Of a DNA stretch of 64,000 nt, positions 46,987 to 55,089 are shown one piece after another. The stretch is from Streptomyces sp. NBC_01754 (GTDB lineage Bacteria; Actinomycetota; Actinomycetes; Streptomycetales; Streptomycetaceae): positions 2,232,001 through 2,296,000 of the forward strand of contig NZ_CP109132.1 in the NCBI RefSeq assembly GCF_035918015.1, given 5' to 3'. Position 1 is the stretch's first letter. Each line of letters starts with the position of its first letter. Under the pieces are notes generated by a model. It was not told where the DNA came from. It did not search any database and saw only the letters and a list, made by a program, of their open reading frames with translations. The position numbers and the translations under genes were made by a program.

Positions 46987-48393
46987 ATGTCCCGGACCTC
47001 CGCGCCGCCCCCCACGGACGCCGCACCCCCCACCGACTCCGCCCTCACCCACGGCCTGAAGCAGCGCCACCTGTCGATGATCGCCCTCGGGGGTGTCATC
47101 GGGGCGGGGCTGTTCGTCGGCTCCGGCGCCGGTATCGCCGCCGCCGGGCCCTCCGTGGTCATCGCCTACGGCATATCCGGCCTGCTGGTGATGTCCGTGA
47201 TGCGGATGCTCGGCGAGATGTCGGCCGCCAACCCGGCCTCCGGCTCCTTCTCCGTCCACGCCGAACGGGCGATCGGCCCGTGGGCCGGTTTCACCGCCGG
47301 GTGGGCGTTCTGGGTGCTGCTCTGTGTGGCCGTCGGCCTGGAGGGCATCGGCGCCGCGCAGATCGTCGCGGGCTGGCTGCCGGGCACACCGGAGTGGGCC
47401 TGGGTCGCACTGTTCATGGTGGTCTTCCTCGGCACGAACCTGGCCTCCGTGAAGAACTTCGGCGAGTTCGAGTTCTGGTTCGCCGCGCTCAAGGTGATCG
47501 CGATCGCCCTCTTCCTGGTGCTCGGTGTGCTCGCGATCCTCGGGGCACTGCCCGGCACCGACTCCCCCGGCACCTCGAACCTCACCGGCGAGGGCGGCTT
47601 CCTGCCCAACGGTTCGAACGGGTTCATCATCGGGCTGCTGGCCTCGGTGTTCGCGTACGGCGGCCTGGAGACCGTGACCATCGCGGCGGCCGAGTCCGAG
47701 AACCCGGTGCGGGGCGTCGCCAAGGCGGTGCGCACCGCGATGTGGCGGATAGCGGTGTTCTACGTCGGCTCGATGGCGGTCATCGTCACCCTCGTCCCCT
47801 GGGACGACCCCGAGGTCGTCAAGGTCGGGCCCTTCTACGCGATGCTCGACCACCTCGGCGTCGGTGGCGCCGCGGAGATCATGAACGTGGTCATCCTGAT
47901 CGCCCTGCTCTCCGCGATGAACGCCAACATCTACGGCGCCTCGCGCATGGCCTGCTCGCTGGTGGCACGGGGCCAGGGACCGAAGCGGCTCGGCACGGTC
48001 TCCTCGGGCGTCCCGCGCAACGCCGTGCTGGTCTCCTCGGCCTTCGGGTTCCTGTGCGTGCTGCTCAGCTACTGGCGTCCGGACGACGTCTTCCCGTGGC
48101 TGCTCAACATGATCGGCGCGGTGATCCTGGTCGTCTGGATCTTCATCGCCGTCTCCCAGCTGGTCCTGCGCGGCAGGCTGGAACGTGACGCCCCCGAGAA
48201 GCTCGTCGTACGGATGTGGCTCTTCCCGGGCCTGACCGTGGTGGCGCTGCTGGCCATGCTCGGCGTCTTCCTGCTGATGCTGCGTCAGCCGGAGACCCGG
48301 GACCAGCTGCTGGCCACCGGCGCGCTGACCGCCCTACTGGTCGCCGTCGGCCTGGTACGGCAGAGGCGGGCGGCGCGCGGTCCGGGTGCCTGA
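46987..48393 (+). CDS. APC-family amino-acid permease, 468 aa
   Basis: Twelve-helix amino-acid permease of the AAT type. Motifs are LKQRHLSMIALGGVIGAGLFVGS in TM1 (shown by the GVIGAGLFVGSG core), ANPASGSFSVHAERAIGPWA and FAYGGLETVTIAAAESENP. It resembles GabP/ProY-like transporters, but the substrate cannot be fixed. ATG 46987 follows a disordered upstream reading; GTG 46969 is a possible longer start. Confidence 0.9.
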   Translation: MSRTSAPPPTDAAPPTDSALTHGLKQRHLSMIALGGVIGAGLFVGSGAGIAAAGPSVVIAYGISGLLVMSVMRMLGEMSAANPASGSFSVHAERAIGPWAGFTAGWAFWVLLCVAVGLEGIGAAQIVAGWLPGTPEWAWVALFMVVFLGTNLASVKNFGEFEFWFAALKVIAIALFLVLGVLAILGALPGTDSPGTSNLTGEGGFLPNGSNGFIIGLLASVFAYGGLETVTIAAAESENPVRGVAKAVRTAMWRIAVFYVGSMAVIVTLVPWDDPEVVKVGPFYAMLDHLGVGGAAEIMNVVILIALLSAMNANIYGASRMACSLVARGQGPKRLGTVSSGVPRNAVLVSSAFGFLCVLLSYWRPDDVFPWLLNMIGAVILVVWIFIAVSQLVLRGRLERDAPEKLVVRMWLFPGLTVVALLAMLGVFLLMLRQPETRDQLLATGALTALLVAVGLVRQRRAARGPGA

Positions 48394-48401
48394 CGGTTCC
48401 G

Positions 48402-48438
48402 CGCCGACCCGGGCCGCCGCCGGTGGCCCGGGTCGGCG
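48402..48438. terminator. Terminator between permease and amidotransferase genes
   Basis: 14-bp perfect stem (48402-48415 with 48425-48438), 9-base loop, between convergent genes. Confidence 0.85.
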
Positions 48439-48476
48439 GGACGATCCCGGCGCCCTCCGCGAACCGTCCCTACGCC

Positions 48477-49232
48477 CTACCCGATGGGGGCGTGACCGGC
48501 TCGCGTCCCGGCCGCCGAGACCACGAGGCCGGCGAAGCGGTGCGCCACGGTGCGCCAGGTGCCGGTGGCGGCCGGCTCGTCCCGCAGCGCGAGGATGTGG
48601 AGCGCCTCCGGGTCGGGGGCGCCGTGCCGGGACAGCCGGTCCGGATCCCACCCGCGGATGCGCTCGGCCGTCGTCTCCGGGTGGAACTGCACGCCCCAGG
48701 CCGAGGAACCGATGCGGAACCCCTGATAGGGGCAGTGCTCACCGGTGACCAGCCAGTGGGCGCCGGGGGGCAGCGCGGTGACGGCGTCGACGTGGTTCTC
48801 GATGGCCGGAGGGTGCGCCGGCAGCCCGTGGAACAGCGGATCGTCGGCGGCCTCGGGCCGCAGGCTGAGCCGGGTGCTGCCGAACTCCGGTGTCCCGTGT
48901 TCGCCGCGCACCGTGCCGCCCGCGACCTGGGCGAGCATCTGGCCGCCGAGGCAGATGCCGAACACCGGGGTCCGCTCGGCGAGGGCCTGGCGTACGAGGG
49001 CGCGGGTCGCGGGCAGCCACGGCGCGCGGACGTCGTCGTCGGGGAGGTAGCCGCCGCCGAGGACGATGAGCGCGGGGTGCTCCAGCCGCTCCGGGACCGG
49101 CACGCCTTCGTGGGCCCGGACCACGTGTGCCGTGACACCGCGCTCCGCCAGCCAGCCCGTCCAGCGGTCGAGTCCTCCTCCGGGCCCGTGCTGGATCACC
49201 AGTGCCGTGGCCGTCGTCCCTGTGGCTCTCAT
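48477..49232 (-). CDS. Class I glutamine amidotransferase, 251 aa
   Basis: GMP-synthase-like glutaminase domain standing alone. The nucleophile is in FGICLGGQMLAQV (Cys near residue 94), and the catalytic His/Glu pair is in WGVQFHPETT. No synthetase partner is adjacent. Some relatives hydrolyse gamma-glutamyl compounds. The (GTCC)n repeat lies just upstream of its start. Confidence 0.88.
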   Translation of the reverse strand: MRATGTTATALVIQHGPGGGLDRWTGWLAERGVTAHVVRAHEGVPVPERLEHPALIVLGGGYLPDDDVRAPWLPATRALVRQALAERTPVFGICLGGQMLAQVAGGTVRGEHGTPEFGSTRLSLRPEAADDPLFHGLPAHPPAIENHVDAVTALPPGAHWLVTGEHCPYQGFRIGSSAWGVQFHPETTAERIRGWDPDRLSRHGAPDPEALHILALRDEPAATGTWRTVAHRFAGLVVSAAGTRAGHAPIG

Positions 49233-49256
49233 CCCTCGTCCCCGCCCTCTCCCGTG

Positions 49257-49315
49257 GTCCGTCCGTCCGTCCGTCCGTCCGTCCGTCCGGCCCGGCCGGC
49301 CGGGCCGGCCGGGCC
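49257..49315. repeat. (GTCC)8 microsatellite and GGCC palindromes
   Basis: Eight exact copies of GTCC (49257-49288) are followed by a run of overlapping GGCCGG/CCGGCC units to 49315. It lies 25 bases upstream of the amidotransferase start, on the promoter side of that gene. Confidence 0.9.
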
Positions 49316-49422
49316 AGCGTACTCACCGCCGCCGGGCCGCGCCGTGCGGTGGACGGCCGCAGCGCGCGGGACGCGGCCCAGGACCATCGGCTGATCACTT
49401 CCGGGCACTCCTCCTGCTAGCC

Positions 49423-49446
49423 TGCAATTGCGACACAGTTGCAATA
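49423..49446 (+). promoter_or_regulatory. Nur/Fur-like operator of the superoxide dismutase gene
   Basis: TGCAATTGC-N6-GTTGCAATA. Two TTGCAA-type half-sites about 35-55 bases before the ATG. In S. coelicolor the nickel repressor Nur binds such a box at sodF. The match is by eye. Confidence 0.55.
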
Positions 49447-49478
49447 ACAACCAGTCAGCAGTTGGAGGGTTCGCACCC

Positions 49479-50120
49479 ATGGCCACGTACACGCTCCCGG
49501 AACTCCCGTACGACTACGCGGCGCTCGAACCGGTCATCAACCCGCAGATCATCGAGCTCCACCACGACAAGCACCACGCGGCGTACGTCAAGGGGGCGAA
49601 CGACACGCTGGAGCAGCTGGAGGAGGCGCGCGACAAGGGGTCCTGGGGCGCGATCAACGGCCTCCAGAAGAGCCTCGCGTTCCACCTCTCCGGCCACATC
49701 CTGCACTCGATCTACTGGCACAACATGAGCGGCGACGGCGGCGGCGAGCCCCTCGCGGCGGACGGTGTGGGAGACCTGGCGGACGCGATCGCCGACTCCT
49801 TCGGCTCCTACGCCGGCTTCAAGGCCCAGCTGACGAAGGCCGCGGCCACCACGCAGGGCTCCGGTTGGGGTGTCCTGGCGTACGAGCCGGTCAGCGGCAA
49901 GCTGATCGTCGAGCAGGTCTACGACCACCAGGGCAACATCGGCCAGGCGTCGGTGCCGATCCTGGTCTTCGACGCGTGGGAGCACGCCTTCTACCTCCAG
50001 TACAAGAACCAGAAGGTGGACTTCATCGAGGCGATGTGGCGCGTCGTCAACTGGCAGGACGTGGCGCAGCGGTACGCCGCCGCCAAGGAGCGCGCGGACG
50101 TGCTCCTGCTCGCCCCCTGA
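49479..50120 (+). CDS. sodF: Fe/Mn-family superoxide dismutase, 213 aa
   Basis: Converts superoxide to oxygen and hydrogen peroxide. Metal ligands are seen in [13 protein letters not shown] (His28), [14 protein letters not shown] (His) and [15 protein letters not shown] (Asp and His). ATG 49479 follows GGAGGG by 9 bases. The upstream Nur-like box suggests it is the iron enzyme SodF that is repressed when nickel is present and NiSOD is used. Confidence 0.95.
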   Translation: MATYTLPELPYDYAALEPVINPQIIELHHDKHHAAYVKGANDTLEQLEEARDKGSWGAINGLQKSLAFHLSGHILHSIYWHNMSGDGGGEPLAADGVGDLADAIADSFGSYAGFKAQLTKAAATTQGSGWGVLAYEPVSGKLIVEQVYDHQGNIGQASVPILVFDAWEHAFYLQYKNQKVDFIEAMWRVVNWQDVAQRYAAAKERADVLLLAP

Positions 50121-50183
50121 CGGTTCCGCGGACGTCCTGCCTCGTGATCGTCTTCTCAACCTTCACCCGGCGGGCGGATCAAC

Positions 50184-50222
50184 GGAGAACCCCCGCGAGG
50201 ACGTGACTCGCGGGGGTTCTCC
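50184..50222. terminator. Bidirectional terminator, sodF / DsbA-like
   Basis: 16-bp perfect stem (50184-50199 with 50207-50222), 7-base loop, between convergent genes. Confidence 0.9.
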
Positions 50223-50279
50223 CATGCCGGGCGCCGGATGCCGGACACCGGGCCGTGTCCGGGCCCCGGGGCGGGGCCG

Positions 50280-50930
50280 TCAGTCGAAGACGGGGCCCTG
50301 GGTGCGGGTCCGCTTGATCTCGTAGAAGCCGGGGATCGAGGCGACCAGCAGGGTGCCGTCCCAGAGCCTCGCCGCCTCCTCGCCCTTGGGGGCGGGGGTG
50401 ACGACCGGGCCGAAGAAGGCGATCTGCCCGCCGTCGGGGCCGGGGACGGCGATGACCGGGGTGCCGACGTCCTGGCCGACCTTGTCGATGCCCTCCTGGT
50501 GGGAGGCGCGCAGCTCCTTGTCGTACACGTCGGAGTCGGCGTACCCGATCAGGTCGGCGGGGAGACCGACGTCGGCCAGGGCGCCCGCGATCGCCTCCCG
50601 GGTGGGACCCTCGCCGTTGTTGTGGAAGCGGGTGCCCATCGCGGTGTACAGCGGGCCGACGACCTCGTCGCCGTGCTTCTGCCGGGCGGCCACGACCACC
50701 CGGACCGGGCCCCAGGCCTGGGTCCGCAGCATCTCCCGGTACTCCTCGGGCAGCTCGTCCAGCCTGCCCTCGTTGAGGACAGCCAGGCTCATCACGTGCC
50801 AGCGGACCTCGACGTCGCGGACCTTCTCCACCTCCAGCATCCAGCGCGAGGTCATCCACGCCCAGGGGCAGAGCGGGTCGAACCAGAAGTCGGCCGGGGT
50901 CCTGCCGTCCGACGTGCTGTTCTCGGGCAT
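50280..50930 (-). CDS. Rv2466c-like DsbA-fold thiol protein, 216 aa
   Basis: Closely resembles M. tuberculosis Rv2466c, a mycothiol-dependent nitroreductase, in ADFWFDPLCPWAWMTSRWML, WGPVRVVVAARQKHG, VGTPVIAVPG and the C-terminal KRTRTQGPVFD. Rv2466c has an active-site CPWC; here it is CPWA, so the resolving Cys is missing. The remaining Cys can still be mycothiolated. ATG 50930 follows AGGAG by 4-5 bases. It is divergent from pepN, as Rv2466c is from Rv2467. Confidence 0.9.
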   Translation of the reverse strand: MPENSTSDGRTPADFWFDPLCPWAWMTSRWMLEVEKVRDVEVRWHVMSLAVLNEGRLDELPEEYREMLRTQAWGPVRVVVAARQKHGDEVVGPLYTAMGTRFHNNGEGPTREAIAGALADVGLPADLIGYADSDVYDKELRASHQEGIDKVGQDVGTPVIAVPGPDGGQIAFFGPVVTPAPKGEEAARLWDGTLLVASIPGFYEIKRTRTQGPVFD

Positions 50931-51117
50931 GTCACTCCTCATGAACTCGGTCTGCGCCTGAGCACCAGAACACCACCGGGCCCTCCGGTCATTCCCGTGC
51001 CCGGACGCGCGGGCCCCCGTGCGAGGATCAAAGCCGTTCGAATCGGGACCGACCAGGGACCGGCCCCGGTGGCACCGCTCCGGTCGCCGGTCGGTCCGAG
51101 ACACAAAGGAGTGCTCC

Positions 51118-53703
51118 GTGCCCGGTGAAAACCTGTCCCGCGACGAGGCCCGTGAGCGGGCCGAGCTGCTGACCGTCGACGGTTACGAGGTCGCCCTCGA
51201 CCTGCGTTCCGCCGTCGGCGACCCCGATCCCGGGGAGGCCGGTCCGCGCACCTTCCGCTCACTGACCACGATCCGCTTCCGCTCCGCCCGCGCGGGCGCC
51301 TCGACCTTCGCCGACCTCATCGCCCCGGCGGTGACCGCGGTGACGCTGAACGGGAGGGACCTGGACCCGGCGGCCGTCTTCGACGGCTCGCGCATCGCGC
51401 TGGACGGCCTCCTCGAGGGTGAGAACGTCCTGGTGGTCGACGCGCGGTGCGCGTACAGCCGGACCGGCGAGGGCATGCACCGCTTCGTCGACCCGGAGGA
51501 CGGCGAGGTCTACCTCTACACGCAGTACGAGCCGGCCGACGCCCGCCGCGTCTTCGCCGACTTCGAGCAGCCCGACCTCAAGGCCCCCTACCGCTTCGAG
51601 GTGACCGCCCCCGCGGGCTGGACGGTCCGCTCCAACGGCGCGGAGGAGTTCCACGAGGGCGAGGTGTGGCGGTTCGCGGAGACGAAGCCGATCTCCACGT
51701 ACATCACGGCGGTCGTCGCGGGTCCGTACCACCACGTGAGCGATTCCTACACCCGTACCTTCGACGACGGCTCGACGCTGGAGATCCCGCTCACGGCGAT
51801 GTGCCGCAAGGGGCTCGCGCGGTACTTCGACGCGGACGACGTCTTCCTGATCACCAAGCAGGGACTGGACTTCTTCCACGACCACTTCGACTACCCGTAC
51901 CCGTTCGGCACCTACGACCAGGCGTTCGTGCCGGAGTACAACCTCGGCGCCATGGAGAACCCGGGCCTCGTCACCTTCACCGAGGAGTACATCTACCGGG
52001 GCAACGTCACCTCGGCCTCCTACGAGCGCCGCGCCAACGTCATCCTGCACGAGATGGCGCACATGTGGTTCGGCGACCTGGTCACCATGAAGTGGTGGGA
52101 CGACCTGTGGCTGAAGGAGTCCTTCGCCGACTTCATGGGCGCCCTCTCGATGGTCGAGGCGACGCGCTTCACCAACGGCTGGATCACCTTCGCCAACAAC
52201 CGCAAGGCCTGGGCCTACCGCGCCGACCAGCTGCCCTCCACCCACCCGATCACGGCCGACATCCGCGACCTGGAGGACGCCAAGCTCAACTTCGACGGCA
52301 TCACCTACGCCAAGGGCGCCGCGGTGCTCAAGCAGCTGGTGGCCTACGTGGGCCGGGACGCGTTCCTGGAGGGCGCCCGCCGCTACTTCAAGCAGCACGC
52401 GTACGGCAACACGGAGCTGGGCGACCTGCTGTCGGTGCTGGCCGAGACCTCGGGGCGCGACATGACGGCCTGGTCCCGCTCCTGGCTCCAGACCGCGGGC
52501 GTCAACGTGCTGACCCCGGTGGTCGCGTACGACGAGGAGGGCCGCGTCGCGGAACTCGCCGTGGTCCAGGAGGCCGCCACCTCGCACCCGCAGCTGCGTC
52601 CGCACCGGGTCACGGTGGGCCTGTACCGGCTGACCCCCGACGGTGAGCTGGTGCGGTACGCCGGGGCCGACACGGACGTGGCCGGGGAGCGGACCGTGGT
52701 CGCGGAGCTGGCCGGGGCGGAGCAGCCCGACCTGGTGCTGGTCAACGACGGCGACCTGACGTACTGCAAGGTCCGCTTCGACGAGCGGTCGCTGGCCACC
52801 CTGCGCGAGCACCTCGGCTCCGTCACCGACCCGCTCGCCCGCGGCCTGTGCTGGTCCGCGCTGTGGAACCTGACGCGGGACGCGCTGCTGCCGGCCCGGG
52901 ACTTCGTCTCGCTGGTGCTCGCCTTCGCCGGCCGGGAGAGCGACATCGGCGTGCTCCAGGTGCTGCACACCGGCGCCCGGACGGCCCTGGACCACTACGC
53001 CTCCCCCGCCTGGCGCGAGGAGGGCGGGGCGGCACTCGCCGAGGGGGCGCTGCGGGAGCTGCGTCTCGCGGCGCCGGGCAGCGAGCACCAGCTGACCTGG
53101 GCCCGGTTCTTCGCGGCGGTGGCCGCGTCGGACGCCGACTTCCAGCTCCTCGGCGGGCTGCTGGACGGCTCGGCCGCGATCGAGGGCCTGGAGGTGGACC
53201 AGGAGCTGCGGTGGGCGTTCCTGTCCCCGCTGGTCGCCCACGGCGTGGCCGACGAGGCGGCCGTGGACGCCGAGCTGGCCCGCGACGACACGGCCTCCGG
53301 CAAGCGGCACCACGTGCGTTGTCTGGCCTCGCGGCCCTCGGCCGAGGTCAAGGCGCGGGCGTGGGCGGCGGTCGTGGAGTCGGACGAGCTGTCCAACGCG
53401 CTCGTCGAGGCGACCATCGCGGGCTTCGGGCAGCCTTCGCAGCGGGAGCTGCTGGCGCCGTACACGGCCGCGTACTTCGAGGCGATCGAGCGGGTGTGGG
53501 CCGAGCGTTCCATCCAGATCGCCATGCACGTGGTCAAGGGCCTGTTCCCCGCGCTGCTGGACGACCCCGCGACGCTCACCGCGACGGACGCGTGGCTCAC
53601 CTCGCACCCGGACGCGGCGCCGGCGCTGCGGCGGCTCGTCCTGGAGGCGCGGGACGACCTGGCCCGGGCGCTGCGGGCCCAGGAGTGTGACGCGGCGGCG
53701 TGA
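51118..53703 (+). CDS. pepN: Aminopeptidase N, first copy, 861 aa
   Basis: M1 zinc metallopeptidase that removes N-terminal residues. Substrate motif NLGAMENPGLVTF, zinc motif HEMAHMWFGDL followed by the third ligand Glu in WLKESFADF (HExxH-18-E). GTG 51118 follows AAGGAG by 6 bases. The C-terminal half is the helical ERAP1-like domain. The second copy at 59820 has the same layout. It is divergent from the Rv2466c-like gene. Confidence 0.96.
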   Translation: MPGENLSRDEARERAELLTVDGYEVALDLRSAVGDPDPGEAGPRTFRSLTTIRFRSARAGASTFADLIAPAVTAVTLNGRDLDPAAVFDGSRIALDGLLEGENVLVVDARCAYSRTGEGMHRFVDPEDGEVYLYTQYEPADARRVFADFEQPDLKAPYRFEVTAPAGWTVRSNGAEEFHEGEVWRFAETKPISTYITAVVAGPYHHVSDSYTRTFDDGSTLEIPLTAMCRKGLARYFDADDVFLITKQGLDFFHDHFDYPYPFGTYDQAFVPEYNLGAMENPGLVTFTEEYIYRGNVTSASYERRANVILHEMAHMWFGDLVTMKWWDDLWLKESFADFMGALSMVEATRFTNGWITFANNRKAWAYRADQLPSTHPITADIRDLEDAKLNFDGITYAKGAAVLKQLVAYVGRDAFLEGARRYFKQHAYGNTELGDLLSVLAETSGRDMTAWSRSWLQTAGVNVLTPVVAYDEEGRVAELAVVQEAATSHPQLRPHRVTVGLYRLTPDGELVRYAGADTDVAGERTVVAELAGAEQPDLVLVNDGDLTYCKVRFDERSLATLREHLGSVTDPLARGLCWSALWNLTRDALLPARDFVSLVLAFAGRESDIGVLQVLHTGARTALDHYASPAWREEGGAALAEGALRELRLAAPGSEHQLTWARFFAAVAASDADFQLLGGLLDGSAAIEGLEVDQELRWAFLSPLVAHGVADEAAVDAELARDDTASGKRHHVRCLASRPSAEVKARAWAAVVESDELSNALVEATIAGFGQPSQRELLAPYTAAYFEAIERVWAERSIQIAMHVVKGLFPALLDDPATLTATDAWLTSHPDAAPALRRLVLEARDDLARALRAQECDAAA

Positions 53704-53711
53704 ATCACCAG

Positions 53712-53747
53712 GGCGCGCGCCCCGCACACGCACGCGGGGCGCGCGCC
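53712..53747 (+). terminator. pepN (first copy) terminator
   Basis: 14-bp perfect stem (53712-53725 with 53734-53747), 8-base loop, 9 bases after the stop. Confidence 0.85.
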
Positions 53748-53876
53748 GTGCAATCCCCGGCGTGACCGGTCATTTCGACCATCGGACCGCTCTGCTTCCG
53801 TACGGCAGTGTCCTGGTACGGCGACGGGCGTGTAACACGGGTTACCGGCCGACGGGCATGCGGGAACCTCCGGTGC

Positions 53877-54884
53877 ATGAACCGGAACACCCCGCTCACC
53901 GCCCGTCCCCTCCATGGCGTCCGCCACCTCGTGCGGTCCGCCCAGCAGTTGCGCGCCGAGGGGGTGACCGCCGGGCGGGCCGCCACGCAGTGCCTGCCCG
54001 GCGGTCCGTGGCAGCTGCTGCTGCCCGGCGTCTTCCTCCTGCGCTCCGGGCCGCCCACCACCGAGGAGCGGCTGCACGGCGCCCTGCTGTACGCGGGACG
54101 GCCGCCCGCCTCTGCCAGGCGCCCCGTGACGGCACCGCCCGGCCCCGAATACGGCGAGGCGATGGTGACGGGGCTGGCGGCGCTCGCCCTGTACGGCTTC
54201 GCGTCCGCCCCGCCCGCGATCGCGCTGCACCGGATCGACGTCCTGGTGCCGCGTACCCGGCGGCTGCGCTCGACCCGGTTCGTGCAGGTGGTCCGGGCCG
54301 CGGCGCCGCCGCGGCCGCAGACCCGGCTGGGGATGCCGCTGGCCCCGGTGGAGCGGGCGCTCGCCGACGCGGTGGCGGCGTCGGCCGACGCCGCCACGGT
54401 ACGCGCGCTGCTGACGGAGGCGGTACGCGCCGGGCACTGCGAGCCGACCGCGGTGGTACGCGAGCTGGGCGCGGCGAAACTGCTGGGCCGGGCCCATGTG
54501 GGGGACGCCGTGGAGGAGTTGCTCGCCGAGGGCAGGGCCGTCGCGGAGGACAGGCTCTACGAGATGGTGCGCCGGCACGGGCTGCCGGTGCCGCTGTGGA
54601 ACGTGGACCTGTGCCTGCCGGGCGGTGCGTGCCTGGGCTCGGTGGACGCGTACTGGCCCGAGCAGGCGGTCGCGGTCGAGATCACGGCCCGGGCCGCACG
54701 CGAGGAGGTCGCGGGGGGTGCCGCCGACCGGGAGCACCTGGAGAGGCTGGGGGTCACGGTCGTCCGGGTCACGCCGGGGAGGCTGCGCGAGGCGATGGCG
54801 CAGCAGGCGGTGGTGGTGCGTACGGCGATGACGGCGGCCGAGGCCCGCGAACCGGCCGCCTATGTGGTGGTCCTGCCCAGGTGA
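53877..54884 (+). CDS. AbiEi/DUF559-like protein, 335 aa
   Basis: The N-terminal half looks like an AbiEi-type winged-helix protein (GRAATQCLPGGPWQLLLPGV, then ALYGF and HRIDVLVPRTRRLRSTRFV and APVERALADAV). The C-terminal part (residues about 245-310) looks like a DUF559/Vsr-type PD-(D/E)xK fold: SVDAYWPEQAVAVEI and DREHLERLGVTVVRVTPGRL. No AbiEii nucleotidyltransferase toxin gene is adjacent. ATG 53877 is used; the ribosome site is weak. Such single genes are frequent in actinomycetes; the role is unknown (regulator or nuclease). Confidence 0.65.
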   Translation: MNRNTPLTARPLHGVRHLVRSAQQLRAEGVTAGRAATQCLPGGPWQLLLPGVFLLRSGPPTTEERLHGALLYAGRPPASARRPVTAPPGPEYGEAMVTGLAALALYGFASAPPAIALHRIDVLVPRTRRLRSTRFVQVVRAAAPPRPQTRLGMPLAPVERALADAVAASADAATVRALLTEAVRAGHCEPTAVVRELGAAKLLGRAHVGDAVEELLAEGRAVAEDRLYEMVRRHGLPVPLWNVDLCLPGGACLGSVDAYWPEQAVAVEITARAAREEVAGGAADREHLERLGVTVVRVTPGRLREAMAQQAVVVRTAMTAAEAREPAAYVVVLPR

Positions 54885-55089
54885 CCACCGGGCGGAACGC
54901 CGAAGTGGCCGGAAGGCACCGGGTTTTCGCCCCGTTCGTCCCCCGTGACGTATGAGCCCCGGTGGCGGGTCTACGCCATGTGCATGCCTAAGCTTCGTCA
55001 AGTCTCCACAAACCACTGTCATTTGCGAAAGGCTGAGCGGTCATCGGGTACCGAATTCCGGACTCTCTCTTTCACTCACAGGGATGCTG

